A stretch of 64,000 bases of DNA from an uncultured Paracoccaceae bacterium (lineage in GTDB: Bacteria > Pseudomonadota > Alphaproteobacteria > Rhodobacterales > Rhodobacteraceae): the NCBI GenBank assembly GCA_947498985.1, contig CANMMF010000005.1, forward strand, positions 248,001 through 312,000. Reading direction: 5' to 3'. Positions 10,755 through 19,814 of the stretch are shown piece by piece; within the stretch, counting starts at the first letter, position 1, and each line of letters begins with the position of its first letter. A program made the position numbers and the translations under genes. Under the pieces are notes generated by a model. It was not told the origin of the DNA and did not search any database. It saw nothing but the letters and a program-made list of their open reading frames with translations.

Positions 10755-12302
10755 TCAGACCGAGGCGCGCGGCAGGTGAATGGCAAATCTCTCGCGGATC
10801 TCCTTGTCCAGCGCCGCTCCGAAAGCCGCGCGGTTCGGCCCGTCGAGGATTGCCGTCTTGCGCGCGCTGGCGCCTTTCAGAAGATCCGGCTTGCCACGTT
10901 CCTGCCATTCCTTCGGAGAGGATCTGTCGCCCAGCACCGGGTAGACATAATCGCTTTCCATACGGCTCAGGGTCTGGCCGGAGCCCAGATAATGCCCCGG
11001 GCCGCCCAGGCAGGTCTCACGCATCGCCTCGAGGCTGAGCGCGTCTTCGGTGACCTCGATACCGCGCACGCAGCGCTGCGCCTGGCCCAGCAGATCGTCG
11101 CCCAGCACCAGGCTTTCAAGGCAGAAGCCCAGCAGCGACGCGTGCATGCCCGCGGCCTCGTAGACCATGTTGAGCCCCGCCAGCCCGGCCATCACGTTAG
11201 AGCACATCTGCTCCCACCCGGCCTGCATGTCGGGCCGCTTGCTGTCAGCGATGCCAGCGGCCGCGCCTCCGGGCAGTCCGTAAAAGCGGTGCATCTGCGC
11301 GCAGCCCGCGGTCAGCAGCGCCTGCTCGCCGGAGCCGCCGGACATTGCCCCGGTGCGCAGATCCGACACAAACGGCCAGGTGCCGAAGATCGCCGGATGC
11401 CCCGGCGCCATGGCGTTCACATAGACCACCCCGGCCAGACATTCCGCCACCGCCTGCACGATGGCGCCGGCAAGTGCCGCGGGGGCGGTGGCCCCGGCCT
11501 GACCGGCCGAGAGCAAAAGCACCGGCATGCCGCCGCGGATGCAGGCCTCCATCACTTCGCAGCTTTCGGTGGCGAACTTCATCGGCGGCACGACAAAACA
11601 GTTCGAATTGGAGACAAACGGCCGCTCGCGCCAGGCCGCTTCGCTGCCCGCGATCATGTGCAGCATCTCCAGCGCATGCGGCACGAAACCGGGCTCGGTG
11701 AAGGAGGTGCCGATATGCTTGAGCGTGCCCGATGCGCAGGCGTAGATCGTGTTGAGATCCATCTCAAGGTTGTCGGTCACATCGCGCGCCACCATCGGGC
11801 GTTGCAGGAAATGCAGGTTGTCGAGCGCGTCGGTCAGCCTCGCGGCCGCATGCAGGTCCGCCAGCGTGCTTTCGCGGTAGATGTCGTTTTCCACATCCAC
11901 CACATGCACCGCCGCGCCCGCGGTGCCGTAATGTACCCGCGTGCCGCTCAGATCGAGGTCATGCTCGGCGGCGCGCCCGGTCAGCGTGACCGAGCGGTTG
12001 GCCATCGCCAGCATGTCCTCGACCAGGGCGCGCGGGAAGCGGATGCGGCCATCCTCGCCCTGGACTGCGCCCGCGCCGGTCAGGATCTCGACCCCCGAGG
12101 GCGGCGCGCCCGAGAGCCCGATCTCTTCGAGCGCCTGCAGGGCGGCGTGGTGGATGCGGGTCACCTCGGCCTCGCTCAGCGGGGTGTAGAGCCCGCCGCT
12201 GAGGCCCGGCCAGACCGGGCGGTCGGCGGCAGGTGTCGGCTCGGACCGGGCGGCCAGGCGCGCGGCGCGGCCTCCGCTGCGACGGGTTTGAATGACGGTC
12301 AT
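10755..12302 (-). CDS. MttB-family (non-pyrrolysine) methyltransferase
   Basis: A 515-residue protein of the trimethylamine methyltransferase family. These enzymes take a methyl group from quaternary or tertiary amines and pass it to a corrinoid protein. Family features are the N-terminal segment LSEAEVTRIHHAALQALEEIG, HYGTAGAAVHVVD, the long TIM-barrel core, and C-terminal GGPGHYLGSGQTL. The frame runs through the position where archaeal MttB has pyrrolysine, so it belongs to the non-Pyl group (MtgB-like, glycine betaine or related substrates). No corrinoid-protein or RamA gene is adjacent, which leaves substrate and methyl acceptor open. The SMR exporter lies downstream. Confidence 0.85.
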   Translation of the reverse strand: MTVIQTRRSGGRAARLAARSEPTPAADRPVWPGLSGGLYTPLSEAEVTRIHHAALQALEEIGLSGAPPSGVEILTGAGAVQGEDGRIRFPRALVEDMLAMANRSVTLTGRAAEHDLDLSGTRVHYGTAGAAVHVVDVENDIYRESTLADLHAAARLTDALDNLHFLQRPMVARDVTDNLEMDLNTIYACASGTLKHIGTSFTEPGFVPHALEMLHMIAGSEAAWRERPFVSNSNCFVVPPMKFATESCEVMEACIRGGMPVLLLSAGQAGATAPAALAGAIVQAVAECLAGVVYVNAMAPGHPAIFGTWPFVSDLRTGAMSGGSGEQALLTAGCAQMHRFYGLPGGAAAGIADSKRPDMQAGWEQMCSNVMAGLAGLNMVYEAAGMHASLLGFCLESLVLGDDLLGQAQRCVRGIEVTEDALSLEAMRETCLGGPGHYLGSGQTLSRMESDYVYPVLGDRSSPKEWQERGKPDLLKGASARKTAILDGPNRAAFGAALDKEIRERFAIHLPRASV

Positions 12303-12603
12303 GGGGCGATCTCCGGAACTGGCAAAAAGGGCAGGGTGGGGCGATGCCGCTCAGGGTCGCCCACGCGCCGATTTGCCCCTCCGGGCGCCAGTGGTGCGCA
12401 TCATGCGCGCGATGCTGACGCGGTCCTGTTTCATACCGCCAGCTTGTCCTGGCGCCGCTGCGGGTCTGCGCCGAAAGCGACGCAATGTCGTTTTCGACCA
12501 GAATACCTACAAATCTCTGCATCCGGGCCGGTTTTAAAGGGGTGGTAACGATCGCGTGCTTAGGCTGCGCCGCGATTGCATGTCCCTAAGCCGGAGAGTT
12601 CCC
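12303..12603 (+). other. Divergent intergenic region MttB-like / Cache protein
   Basis: 301 bases between divergent genes. There is no clear repeat, RNA or terminator. The AT-richer part at 12480-12545 (before the Cache gene) is the likeliest promoter zone, but I cannot assign boxes. Confidence 0.4.
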
Positions 12604-13176
12604 TTGAAAATCACGACCCTGACCGCCGCCCTCTTTCTTGCCAGCGCCAGCACCGCCTTTGCGGTCGACCAGTCCAACGCGATGCGCGGGTTTTACCAGT
12701 CAAATGTCAGCGCCTGGGCGCAGGACCCGGTGCTGATCGATGCGATTGTCGCCCAGAACGCGCGCACCTCGGGCCATGATGCCGCCCGGATCGAGGAGAT
12801 GGACCAGGCCTGGCGCGCACAGGTCGGCACCGGCAGCGCGCCGCTGGTCGACGAGGTGCTGGGAAATGCCGCGGCGGATTTTCTGCGCGCCCGCGTTGCC
12901 GAACACGGCGGAGCCATCACGGAGGTGTTTGTGATGGATGCGCTGGGGCTCAACGTTGCGGCCTCGGCTGCGACGTCGGATTACTGGCAGGGCGATGAGG
13001 ACAAGTTCCTAAAGACCTATCCGATGGGCGAAGGAGCCATGCATTTCAGCGAGATCGAGTTCGACGAATCGAGCCAGAGCTACCAGGCGCAGATCTCCGT
13101 GACGCTGACAGATCCCGACACCGGCGCGGTGGTGGGCGCGATGACCGTCGGCATCATGGCAGACGCGCTGATGTGA
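12604..13176 (+). CDS. Secreted PDC/Cache sensor-domain protein
   Basis: A 190-residue protein from the TTG at 12604, chosen because GGAGAG lies about 6 bases upstream and translation then gives a textbook signal peptide (MKITTLTAALFLASASTAFA); an in-frame ATG at 12580 is the alternative. The mature part has the PDC/sCache pattern, EVFVMDALGLNVAASAATSDYWQGDEDKF followed by LTDPDTGAVVGAMTVGI, but no membrane helix or output domain. It is followed after 46 bases by a chemoreceptor, so it may be a free periplasmic ligand-binding partner of it. Confidence 0.8.
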   Translation: MKITTLTAALFLASASTAFAVDQSNAMRGFYQSNVSAWAQDPVLIDAIVAQNARTSGHDAARIEEMDQAWRAQVGTGSAPLVDEVLGNAAADFLRARVAEHGGAITEVFVMDALGLNVAASAATSDYWQGDEDKFLKTYPMGEGAMHFSEIEFDESSQSYQAQISVTLTDPDTGAVVGAMTVGIMADALM

Positions 13177-13222
13177 GCGCTGCGCGCGTCCCACATCCCC
13201 GATCTCAAGAAGGAGCAGGCGA

Positions 13223-14968
13223 ATGACCCGCAACTGGGTGTCAGGCGGTCTTGGCCGCGTCAGAAATTCGGTGTTTGTCCGCTGTGCGGCGGTGATGGCG
13301 CTGACCACAATTGTCGTGGCCGGGGTGATCACGCTGCAATCGGCGCGGCTGGTCAACGATCTGGCGCAAAGCGGGCTGGTCAGCCACGCGGCCAAGACGG
13401 TGCAGGCCAAGTCCGACGCTCTGATCAACCCGGTGCGGTTCTCCGCGCAGGCCAAGATCGACGAGGCGGCCAGCGAAACGATGACCGCGCTTGCCGAGGA
13501 TGCGGTCGGGGTCGTGGTTGTCGGCGCGGATGGCGCGGTTCTGACGGCGACAGAGATGCCGCAGCAAGTGTCTGATCGCCTGGTGGAGCTTGCGCGCGAA
13601 AGCCTGAACAGCGCCGCGCGGGTCGATGCTGCCGAAGGGCTCTTTGTCGCCGATCCGGTGATGATCGGCGATGCCGGGCCCGCGCTTGGCGCGCTGGCGA
13701 TTGCCGTCTCTAACGAGGCCGCGATGGCCAGCGTCACCGCGCATCGTCTCAAGGCGTTCAGCACGGCGGCCCTTGTCTTTATGCTGATGATGGCGCTGAC
13801 GCTGTACTTGCTCAGGCGCCTTCTGGCCCGGCCGCTGGGCGCGCTCTCTGCCGCGATCGGCCGCGTCGCCGAAGGCGATTACGACACGGAGATCGTGCTG
13901 CAGGACCGCCAGGACGAGCTTGGCGGCATCGCGCGCGATCTGCAGAACCTCGTCGACACGCTTGGCACCGGACGCGAGGCGCAGGCGGCCCGCGCCGCGC
14001 ATGCCGAAGCCCAGGCGCGCGTGGTCCGGTATCTGGGCGAGGGTCTGACCGCGCTGGCCGACGGCGCGCTCAACCGGTCGCTGCATGACGTCTTTCCGGA
14101 GGATTACGAGGCGCTACGCGAGAATTACAACCGCGCCGTCACATCGCTCAACAAGGCCATCGGCGCGGTCAATGACAGCGCCTTCAGCATCCGCGGCGGC
14201 GCGCAGGAGATCGCGCGCGCATCGGACGACCTGGCGCGCCGCACCGAAAGCCAGGCCGCCACTCTGGAAGAAACCGCCGCCGCGCTGGAGGAGCTCCTGC
14301 GCAGCGTGAAATCCGCCGCCGAAGGGGCGGAGGACGCCGACAAGGCCGTACGCGACGCGCGCGAGATGGCCGCGCGCAACGGCGAGGTCATGCAATCGGC
14401 GGTTTCGGCGATGTCGGAGATCGAGAAATCCTCCGAAAAGATCGGAGAGATCATCACCGTCATCGACGATATCGCTTTCCAGACCAACCTTCTGGCACTC
14501 AATGCCGGGGTCGAGGCGGCGCGGGCGGGCAGTTCGGGCAAGGGTTTTGCCGTGGTGGCATCGGAAGTCCGCGCGCTGGCGCAGCGCAGTTCCGACGCCG
14601 CACGCCAGATCAAGGATCTGATTTCCGGCTCCACCGACCAGGTCAAGACCGGCGTCCGGCTGGTCGAACGCGCTGGCGGTGCGCTCGACGAGGTTGTGGC
14701 GCGGGTGGGCGAGATCGCGGATCTGGTCACGGATATCGTGCAGAGCGCCGGAGAGCAGGCGCGCGGATTGAACGAGATCAATGTCGGGGTCACCAATCTT
14801 GATCGCGTCACCCAGCAAAACACCGCCATGGTCGAGGAGGCGACAGCGGCCGCACATTTGCTCGATCGGGACGCCGAAACGCTCTCGGGCCTGGTGGCGC
14901 GATTTGAACTGGACGGTTTGCGCAGTGCAGATGAAGCCTCCGGCGAAGCGAAAGGCAAGGCCGCCTGA
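13223..14968 (+). CDS. Methyl-accepting chemotaxis protein
   Basis: A 581-residue transmembrane chemoreceptor. TM1 is near residues 21-41. A periplasmic Cache-like domain follows (AVGVVVVGADGAVLTATE), TM2 is about 180-199 (LVFMLMMALTLYLL), HAMP is about 200-255, and the cytoplasmic signalling hairpin includes the conserved tip VIDDIAFQTNLLALNAGVEA and EVRALAQRSSDAA. GGAGCAGGCG precedes the ATG. It would relay ligand binding to CheA/CheW, which are not in the window. The upstream Cache protein is probably in the same operon. Confidence 0.95.
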   Translation: MTRNWVSGGLGRVRNSVFVRCAAVMALTTIVVAGVITLQSARLVNDLAQSGLVSHAAKTVQAKSDALINPVRFSAQAKIDEAASETMTALAEDAVGVVVVGADGAVLTATEMPQQVSDRLVELARESLNSAARVDAAEGLFVADPVMIGDAGPALGALAIAVSNEAAMASVTAHRLKAFSTAALVFMLMMALTLYLLRRLLARPLGALSAAIGRVAEGDYDTEIVLQDRQDELGGIARDLQNLVDTLGTGREAQAARAAHAEAQARVVRYLGEGLTALADGALNRSLHDVFPEDYEALRENYNRAVTSLNKAIGAVNDSAFSIRGGAQEIARASDDLARRTESQAATLEETAAALEELLRSVKSAAEGAEDADKAVRDAREMAARNGEVMQSAVSAMSEIEKSSEKIGEIITVIDDIAFQTNLLALNAGVEAARAGSSGKGFAVVASEVRALAQRSSDAARQIKDLISGSTDQVKTGVRLVERAGGALDEVVARVGEIADLVTDIVQSAGEQARGLNEINVGVTNLDRVTQQNTAMVEEATAAAHLLDRDAETLSGLVARFELDGLRSADEASGEAKGKAA

Positions 14969-15307
14969 CACTGTGCGGCTTTGCAGCGACGATCTCTGAA
15001 ACCGCGTTCGGAGCCTGCGGATCGTGATCACTGGACGACGATGGCCTTGGCCGTGGGACCGTCCCTTGGCCGTGCTGTCGCGCGGGGCGTTTGGATCAGG
15101 TGCCAATCCGCACCACAAACCGGGCCGGCGGGCCCGACCGACGCTTTGCGCGACGTAGGCTCAATCCTCCGGAATTTGCATGACGCGCGAAGGGCCGGCG
15201 GTCCCCGAGAGCCCGGGGATGGTCCGTAATACCCTGCCTTGATCGGCCAATTCCATTTGTTAACTTTTGGCATGTTCACGTCCCCGTTTTGCCGAAAGGA
15301 ATTCTTC
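14969..15307 (+). other. Intergenic region between the chemoreceptor and the 15308 gene
   Basis: 339 bases. The 3' part (15241-15290) is AT-richer and includes GTTAACTTTTGGCATG, a likely promoter zone for the downstream gene. The minus strand at about 15028-15060 would encode RDGPTAKAIVVQ, faintly like a cold-shock protein end, but nothing else of such a gene is present. Confidence 0.35.
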
Positions 15308-16984
15308 ATGCTCTTTTTGCGACCGTTGATCAAAGGCTCCGCATTTCTGCTGGCCTCCGTCCTGCTGAGCGCGGCCCCCGCGACCGCCCAGTCAACCGAT
15401 ACCGGATTCGGCGCCTTGCAAAACGTGCTGCCGGACAGCGGGCAGGATGACACTTGGCGGTTTGCCAATACCGGCGACAGTTTCGAGATCGAAAACATCG
15501 GCGATCCGCAGGCGATCACCTATTTCTACGCCATTCCGAAAGACGGCACCGAGGGTCGCCGTGTGATCGAGCTCGATATCGCTCTGCACCCCGACAGCCA
15601 GGGATCGGCGGGGCTGCTTTACGGGCTCAACCGATCCGGCGACCTCTATCACATGCTGACGCTGGACGCGTCGGGCCAGGTCTCGGTCTTCCGCCGCGAC
15701 AGCTCCGGCGTGCGCCCGATGATCCAACGGTCCAGCGAGGCCTTTCTTCCGGAAAAGCTCAACCGCCTGAGCATTCAGGAAAACGGCGACGAGATCACCT
15801 ATTTCCTGAACGGCACCTCGCTGGGGTCTCTGGGCGGCGATCTTTTCGGCTCAGGCGCAACCGGGATTGCCGCCGTCGGCGATGTGCGGGCCTTTTTCAC
15901 CCACTTCTCGGACGGCTCGGGTGCGGACCGGTCCGATCTGGCGCCCGCAACGGACAACCGCCAGATCCAGCAGGCGTCGCAAGGCGCCGAAACCCTGCAT
16001 ATGAAACCCGTCCAGATCGTCGACACCGAAGGGCCCGCGGGGCCGATTGTGGCCTATGAAACCCTGGTGCCGGCGCAGTGGCAAACCAAAGGCGGCGTGA
16101 AATGGAGCCATGCCGACAGCCCCGGCCGCTGCTTTACCGGCGCGCGTCTGGTGTGGGGTGCCGGCACCGCCGATCAACGGTATGGCATGGCCTTCATGGA
16201 TCCGGTGAGCTGGGGCATGACGAGCAACGGCCCGTCGCGTCACCTGTGCATGCCGATGGACCTGACCGACGCCGAAATGGTGATGCGCGCCTATTTCGAC
16301 GCGATTTCGGCGACGATGCAGGTCACCATAAGGGACGTCCAGCGCCCGGCGGAGCTGCAGCCTCTCCTCGACATGGTGGGCGGGCCCTGGAAGGCCGCAT
16401 GGTCGCACGCGCAGGCCTGGGTCGACGGTGTGGTGATCGAGGCCGGCGTGCAGACATCCACCGGCCAGCATGACGCCTATTTCGTCGCGGTGACAAAACA
16501 TGCGCAAGCCAGCCACGGTCAGATAACCGCGCGCGACGGGGCGACGGCGCTTGTGATGACCTTCGTGACACCTCCGGGTGAGCTGGAAAATGGCCATCCG
16601 GCGTTCGGGGCGATCCTGAACAACCTGCGCGTCAACCCGCAATGGAAGCAGATCGAGGCGCAGTGGTGGTCGCAAAGGCTGCGCCAGGAGCGCCCCGGGC
16701 AGGTCACCGCCGCGGCGCCGTCCAACAGCTCTGTCGGGGATATGATGTTTGACAGCTGGAAGCGGCGCGAAGGCATGCGCGATGCGGGCCATGCCAAGTC
16801 GGTGAACGGCATCTGGGAAGTGCAGCCGTGGCAATCCGCGTCCGGCAAAACGGTGCTGCTGAACCAGAATTACGCCCATGCGTGGCAGTTGCAGAACGGC
16901 TCTATCGTAATGACAAACAACGCGAATTTCAACCCGATGCAGTCGCTCAACCAGACCGGCCAGGAGTTGCGCCGGGCGCAGTAG
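15308..16984 (+). CDS. Large exported protein of unknown function
   Basis: A 558-residue protein with a Sec signal peptide (FLLASVLLSAAPATAQ). AAAGGA lies 8 bases before the ATG at 15308; the longer frame from 15239 is unlikely. The region of residues 25-200 looks like a concanavalin-type beta sandwich (ITYFYAIPKDG, LLYGLNRSGDLYHMLTLDASGQVSVFRRDS, LNRLSIQENGDEITYFLNGT). The middle and C-terminal parts are Trp-rich and unrecognised. No catalytic motif is evident. It is followed by a strong terminator and appears to be a single-gene unit. Confidence 0.7.
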   Translation: MLFLRPLIKGSAFLLASVLLSAAPATAQSTDTGFGALQNVLPDSGQDDTWRFANTGDSFEIENIGDPQAITYFYAIPKDGTEGRRVIELDIALHPDSQGSAGLLYGLNRSGDLYHMLTLDASGQVSVFRRDSSGVRPMIQRSSEAFLPEKLNRLSIQENGDEITYFLNGTSLGSLGGDLFGSGATGIAAVGDVRAFFTHFSDGSGADRSDLAPATDNRQIQQASQGAETLHMKPVQIVDTEGPAGPIVAYETLVPAQWQTKGGVKWSHADSPGRCFTGARLVWGAGTADQRYGMAFMDPVSWGMTSNGPSRHLCMPMDLTDAEMVMRAYFDAISATMQVTIRDVQRPAELQPLLDMVGGPWKAAWSHAQAWVDGVVIEAGVQTSTGQHDAYFVAVTKHAQASHGQITARDGATALVMTFVTPPGELENGHPAFGAILNNLRVNPQWKQIEAQWWSQRLRQERPGQVTAAAPSNSSVGDMMFDSWKRREGMRDAGHAKSVNGIWEVQPWQSASGKTVLLNQNYAHAWQLQNGSIVMTNNANFNPMQSLNQTGQELRRAQ

Positions 16985-17004
16985 GCCAGGGACGAGATCC
17001 GGGA

Positions 17005-17036
17005 GGCCGCGCAACCAAAGAAAGCGCGGCCTTTTT
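17005..17036 (+). terminator. Rho-independent terminator after the 15308-16984 gene
   Basis: Perfect 8-bp stem GGCCGCGC/GCGCGGCC with an 11-base loop and a TTTTT tail, 21 bases after the stop. Confidence 0.9.
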
Positions 17037-17255
17037 GCGATCCGCCCCGAGGGGCGACCCCATCGCGCGCAGGGCAAGAAACGCGCGAGACGGCGAGAGC
17101 CGAACCGTCCATGCGGATCGCGGTGACGGAGGTCGGCAGACGACACCAAAGCGGACGCCTGCCGATTGCACAATTGTGATGTCGATTTCCGCGAGGGCGC
17201 GCTTAAGTTCAAAGAAAAGCTCAAGCGCCAACTCCGCCCGGAAGGAGACCGAGAC

Positions 17256-17744
17256 ATGACACAATTGCACCCGACACGCCGTCATATGGTGGCGCTGACC
17301 GGCGCGGCCGCGCTGACCGGCGCCACCGGTCTGGTGCTGCCCGCGCGCGCCAGCGGTCTTGCGCCCACGCAAACCATGCGCGGTGGTGCCAACAATTACC
17401 GCCCCGGAGCGCCAGTGGTTGCGCGGATCGGCGGCGGCGGGTTCTGGATGACCGGCACCGTGCGCCGGGCCGGGGACGGGGCGCCGCTGGCCGGACAACG
17501 CATCCAGATCTGGGCGCATACCACCGAAGGGCACGAGCGGGACGCCCGCAGCCATGGCGCCACACTGACCGATGCCGACGGGATCTTCCGCCTCGAGATG
17601 CCGCAGATCGTGCCGGCCTTCGGGCAGGCGCATGGCCATCTGGCCTATGACAGCGGCGATTTCAAAACCGTTTTCCTGCGTCCGGTGATGGCGCGGTCCT
17701 CCGACACCACGCTCAGCGCGGATTTCGTTCTCGAACCCGCCTGA
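17256..17744 (+). CDS. Tat-exported intradiol-dioxygenase-like protein
   Basis: A 162-residue protein beginning with a twin-arginine-type leader (PTRRHMVALTGAAALTG). GAAGGAG lies 8 bases before the ATG. The mature part follows the intradiol ring-cleavage dioxygenase pattern: GTVRRAGDGAPLAGQRIQIW, then TLTDADGIFRLEMP, then the H-x-H pair (His126, His128). Known enzymes bind Fe(III) with two Tyr and two His. Here the positions expected for the tyrosines look like His93 and Phe122, so normal catechol cleavage is doubtful. It is followed 4 bases later by a membrane protein with four conserved His, suggesting a periplasmic redox or metal pair. Confidence 0.68.
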   Translation: MTQLHPTRRHMVALTGAAALTGATGLVLPARASGLAPTQTMRGGANNYRPGAPVVARIGGGGFWMTGTVRRAGDGAPLAGQRIQIWAHTTEGHERDARSHGATLTDADGIFRLEMPQIVPAFGQAHGHLAYDSGDFKTVFLRPVMARSSDTTLSADFVLEPA

Positions 17745-17748
17745 CATC

Positions 17749-18357
17749 ATGCGCGCCCCGCGACGCCGCCCGGTCCGGGCCATCTGGCCCTGGGCGGTTG
17801 TGGCGCTGGCGCTTGTCGTGCCCGTCGCCCTGGCTGCGACAAGCCCGTTATTACAATGGCGCGCGCCGGTCTACATCGCCGCGGGCTTTGCCGGCATTCT
17901 GGCCATGGGGCTGATGGTGGTGCAGCCGATGCTGGTGGCACAATATCTACCCGGCATTGGCGCGCGGTTTGGCAGGACGCTGCACGCCTTTGTGGGCAGC
18001 GTCCTGCTGCTTGGCGTCTTGCTGCATATCGGCGGGCTCTGGATCACCAGCCCGCCCGATGTCATTGATGTGTTGCTCTTGCGGTCACCGACGCCGTTTT
18101 CGATCTGGGGTGTGCTGGCCATGTGGGCGCTGATTGCCGCGGCGATGTTTGCAGGCCTCCGCCGACGGTTGCGCGTGCGGCCGAGGCTCTGGCGCCGCGG
18201 GCACGCCACGCTGACCCTGATCGCGGTCGCCGGGACAATCCTGCATGTGCTCCTGATCGAAGGCACGATGGAGACCGTGTCGAAATACCTGCTCTCCGGC
18301 GCGCTGGCATGTGTCGCGCTCAAGGCGGTTTCCGATCTGCGGATCTTCACCCGGTGA
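17749..18357 (+). CDS. Ferric-reductase-like haem membrane protein
   Basis: A 202-residue protein with about six membrane helices. Two helices carry paired histidines with the same 14-residue spacing: His79/His93 (LHAFVGSVLLLGVLLHIGG) and His152/His166 (GHATLTLIAVAGTILHVL). This is the arrangement that holds two b-haems in the ferric reductase/MsrQ-like superfamily. There is no FAD/NAD domain, so an external electron source is needed. It starts 4 bases after the stop of the intradiol-like gene and is almost certainly co-translated with it. Confidence 0.75.
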   Translation: MRAPRRRPVRAIWPWAVVALALVVPVALAATSPLLQWRAPVYIAAGFAGILAMGLMVVQPMLVAQYLPGIGARFGRTLHAFVGSVLLLGVLLHIGGLWITSPPDVIDVLLLRSPTPFSIWGVLAMWALIAAAMFAGLRRRLRVRPRLWRRGHATLTLIAVAGTILHVLLIEGTMETVSKYLLSGALACVALKAVSDLRIFTR

Positions 18358-18380
18358 CGGCAGGCGCCATTGGGACGCGG

Positions 18381-19127
18381 TCAGCCGTCGGACTTCCGGG
18401 TTTTCCAGGCCTCGAACCGGGCCTGCATTTCGGGATCGGTGGGCGGGTAGAGCCCGATGATCGGCGTGTTGTTCAGCACTTGCTCGAGCACGAAAGCCTC
18501 GAACTCTTCCATCGGGCCGACCTCGGCGGCAATTTCGTCCGCCAGATGCCGGGGCAGGATCATCACGCCGTCGCTGTCACCCAGAACGATATCGCCGGGA
18601 TAGACCGCCACGCCGCCGCAGCCCACGGGCAGGCCGATATCGACCGCGTGGTGTTTGGTGAGGTTGGTCGGGGCCGAGGCCTTGGCCGCGAAGACCGGCA
18701 TATTTAGCGCGGCCGCGCCTTCGGCATCGCGAATGCCGCCATCGGTCACAACACCCGCCGCGCCGCGCACCTGCAACCGTGTCAGCAGGATCGAACCTGC
18801 CGAGGCGGCGGACGCGTCCTGGCGGCAATCCATCACCAGCACCGCGCCTTCCGGGCATCGCTCGACGGCCACGCGCTGCGGGTGGTCGGGTTCGCGAAAT
18901 GCCTCGATTGGATCGGTGTCGGGGCGGGCAGGGATATAGCGCAAGGTGTAGGCGGGCCCGACAAGAACCGGCTGGTCCGGCGCCAGCCGCGCCACGCCCT
19001 GGACATAGGCGTTGTGATAGCCGCGCTTGTAAAGCAGCGTCGCCACGGTGGCGGTGCTGGCTTTCGACAGGCGAGAGAGCGTGTCGGGCGCGAGCGTGAT
19101 GGTGTCGGCGGCGGCGGGGTTAGGCAT
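18381..19127 (-). CDS. RraA-like / HMG-CHA aldolase family protein
   Basis: A 248-residue protein of the RraA/4-hydroxy-4-methyl-2-oxoglutarate aldolase fold. Typical features are STATVATLLYKRGYHNAY, YTLRYIPARPD, GVVTDGGIRDAEG (the conserved G-x-x-x-D-G-x-x-R-D motif that binds metal and keto acid) and GDIVLGDSDGVMILP. AAAGGAT precedes the ATG at 19127; the open frame continuing upstream to 19487 is not coding in character. It may cleave aromatic-degradation keto acids or decarboxylate oxaloacetate. The paralogues are hard to tell apart by sequence. Confidence 0.85.
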   Translation of the reverse strand: MPNPAAADTITLAPDTLSRLSKASTATVATLLYKRGYHNAYVQGVARLAPDQPVLVGPAYTLRYIPARPDTDPIEAFREPDHPQRVAVERCPEGAVLVMDCRQDASAASAGSILLTRLQVRGAAGVVTDGGIRDAEGAAALNMPVFAAKASAPTNLTKHHAVDIGLPVGCGGVAVYPGDIVLGDSDGVMILPRHLADEIAAEVGPMEEFEAFVLEQVLNNTPIIGLYPPTDPEMQARFEAWKTRKSDG

Positions 19128-19814
19128 GCGGGATCCTTTCCGGCGGACGTGGCGGGGCTGCGCGACATAAAAGCGCGCAGACCGCGTATCCGAGTGTTGA
19201 ACATCGTGGCCGGTCGATGCGCAAGCCTGAGCTGCCCCGCGCTTCTGACAGGGGCCGGAGGCCGGGGTGCGGATGGCGGCGATCCGGGCCGGTCTGACGC
19301 GGTCTCGGATGGCGGTGCGGACGGGCGAGTCCCGGGCGGGCGCGCGGGCCTTGTTGCGGTCGCTCCGGCGCGCGAGGGAAGGCGGCAAGTGGCTGGTGTT
19401 TCGGCACAATCCAGGCACCATCTCTGGTGCAAAACCACCAAATTTTCCCGATTGCGGGATGAATTTCCCGCGAATTTCGGGGGCCAAAACCGCGAAGACG
19501 TTAAAAGGGCCTTAAAATGTCATTTTTCGGGCATCGGAGGTCGCGCTGGACCGTACAAAATTTGAAACTTCAAGACAGTCCATCAACTAATTGAAAATAA
19601 AGTAAAAAATAACTATCGAGTTACGCCCGCCCAGGCAGTTTTTCGAAGATGGAAACAGTATGTTTCCGACCCATGCTTAATGGGAGTTAACACTTCACCC
19701 CCATATGGGGGTATCGGCGCTCCCCCCGTTCCGTAGTGTAAGGGTGCTGCATTTCGCCTGAAGGCCGCGATTAGCGTGGCTGTGGCAGACTGCATTTTTT
19801 GGGGGACAACTATT
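19128..19814 (+). other. Long AT-richer divergent intergenic region upstream of the RTX gene
   Basis: 687 bases. The last 400 are markedly richer in A+T than the surroundings (for example AATAAAGTAAAAAATAAC near 19597-19614). It holds a perfect 16-bp palindrome (19697-19712) and TTAATGGGAGTTAAC (19679-19693), which resembles a CtrA site but with a 6-base instead of 7-base gap. No coding region is convincing. It probably carries complex regulation of the large RTX gene. Confidence 0.55.
19697..19712. promoter_or_regulatory. Perfect 16-bp palindrome ACCCCCATATGGGGGT
   Basis: A G/C-tract palindrome with an AT centre, 103 bases before the RTX start. It looks like a dimer- or tetramer-bound operator; G/C-tract sites of this kind are known for CsoR/RcnR-type metal-sensing repressors, but the regulator is not identified. 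Confidence 0.5.

Noticed and set aside
15028-15063. Possible cold-shock-protein end on the minus strand
   Set aside because: Only about 12 residues resemble a CspA C-terminus; no RNP motifs are found upstream of it.
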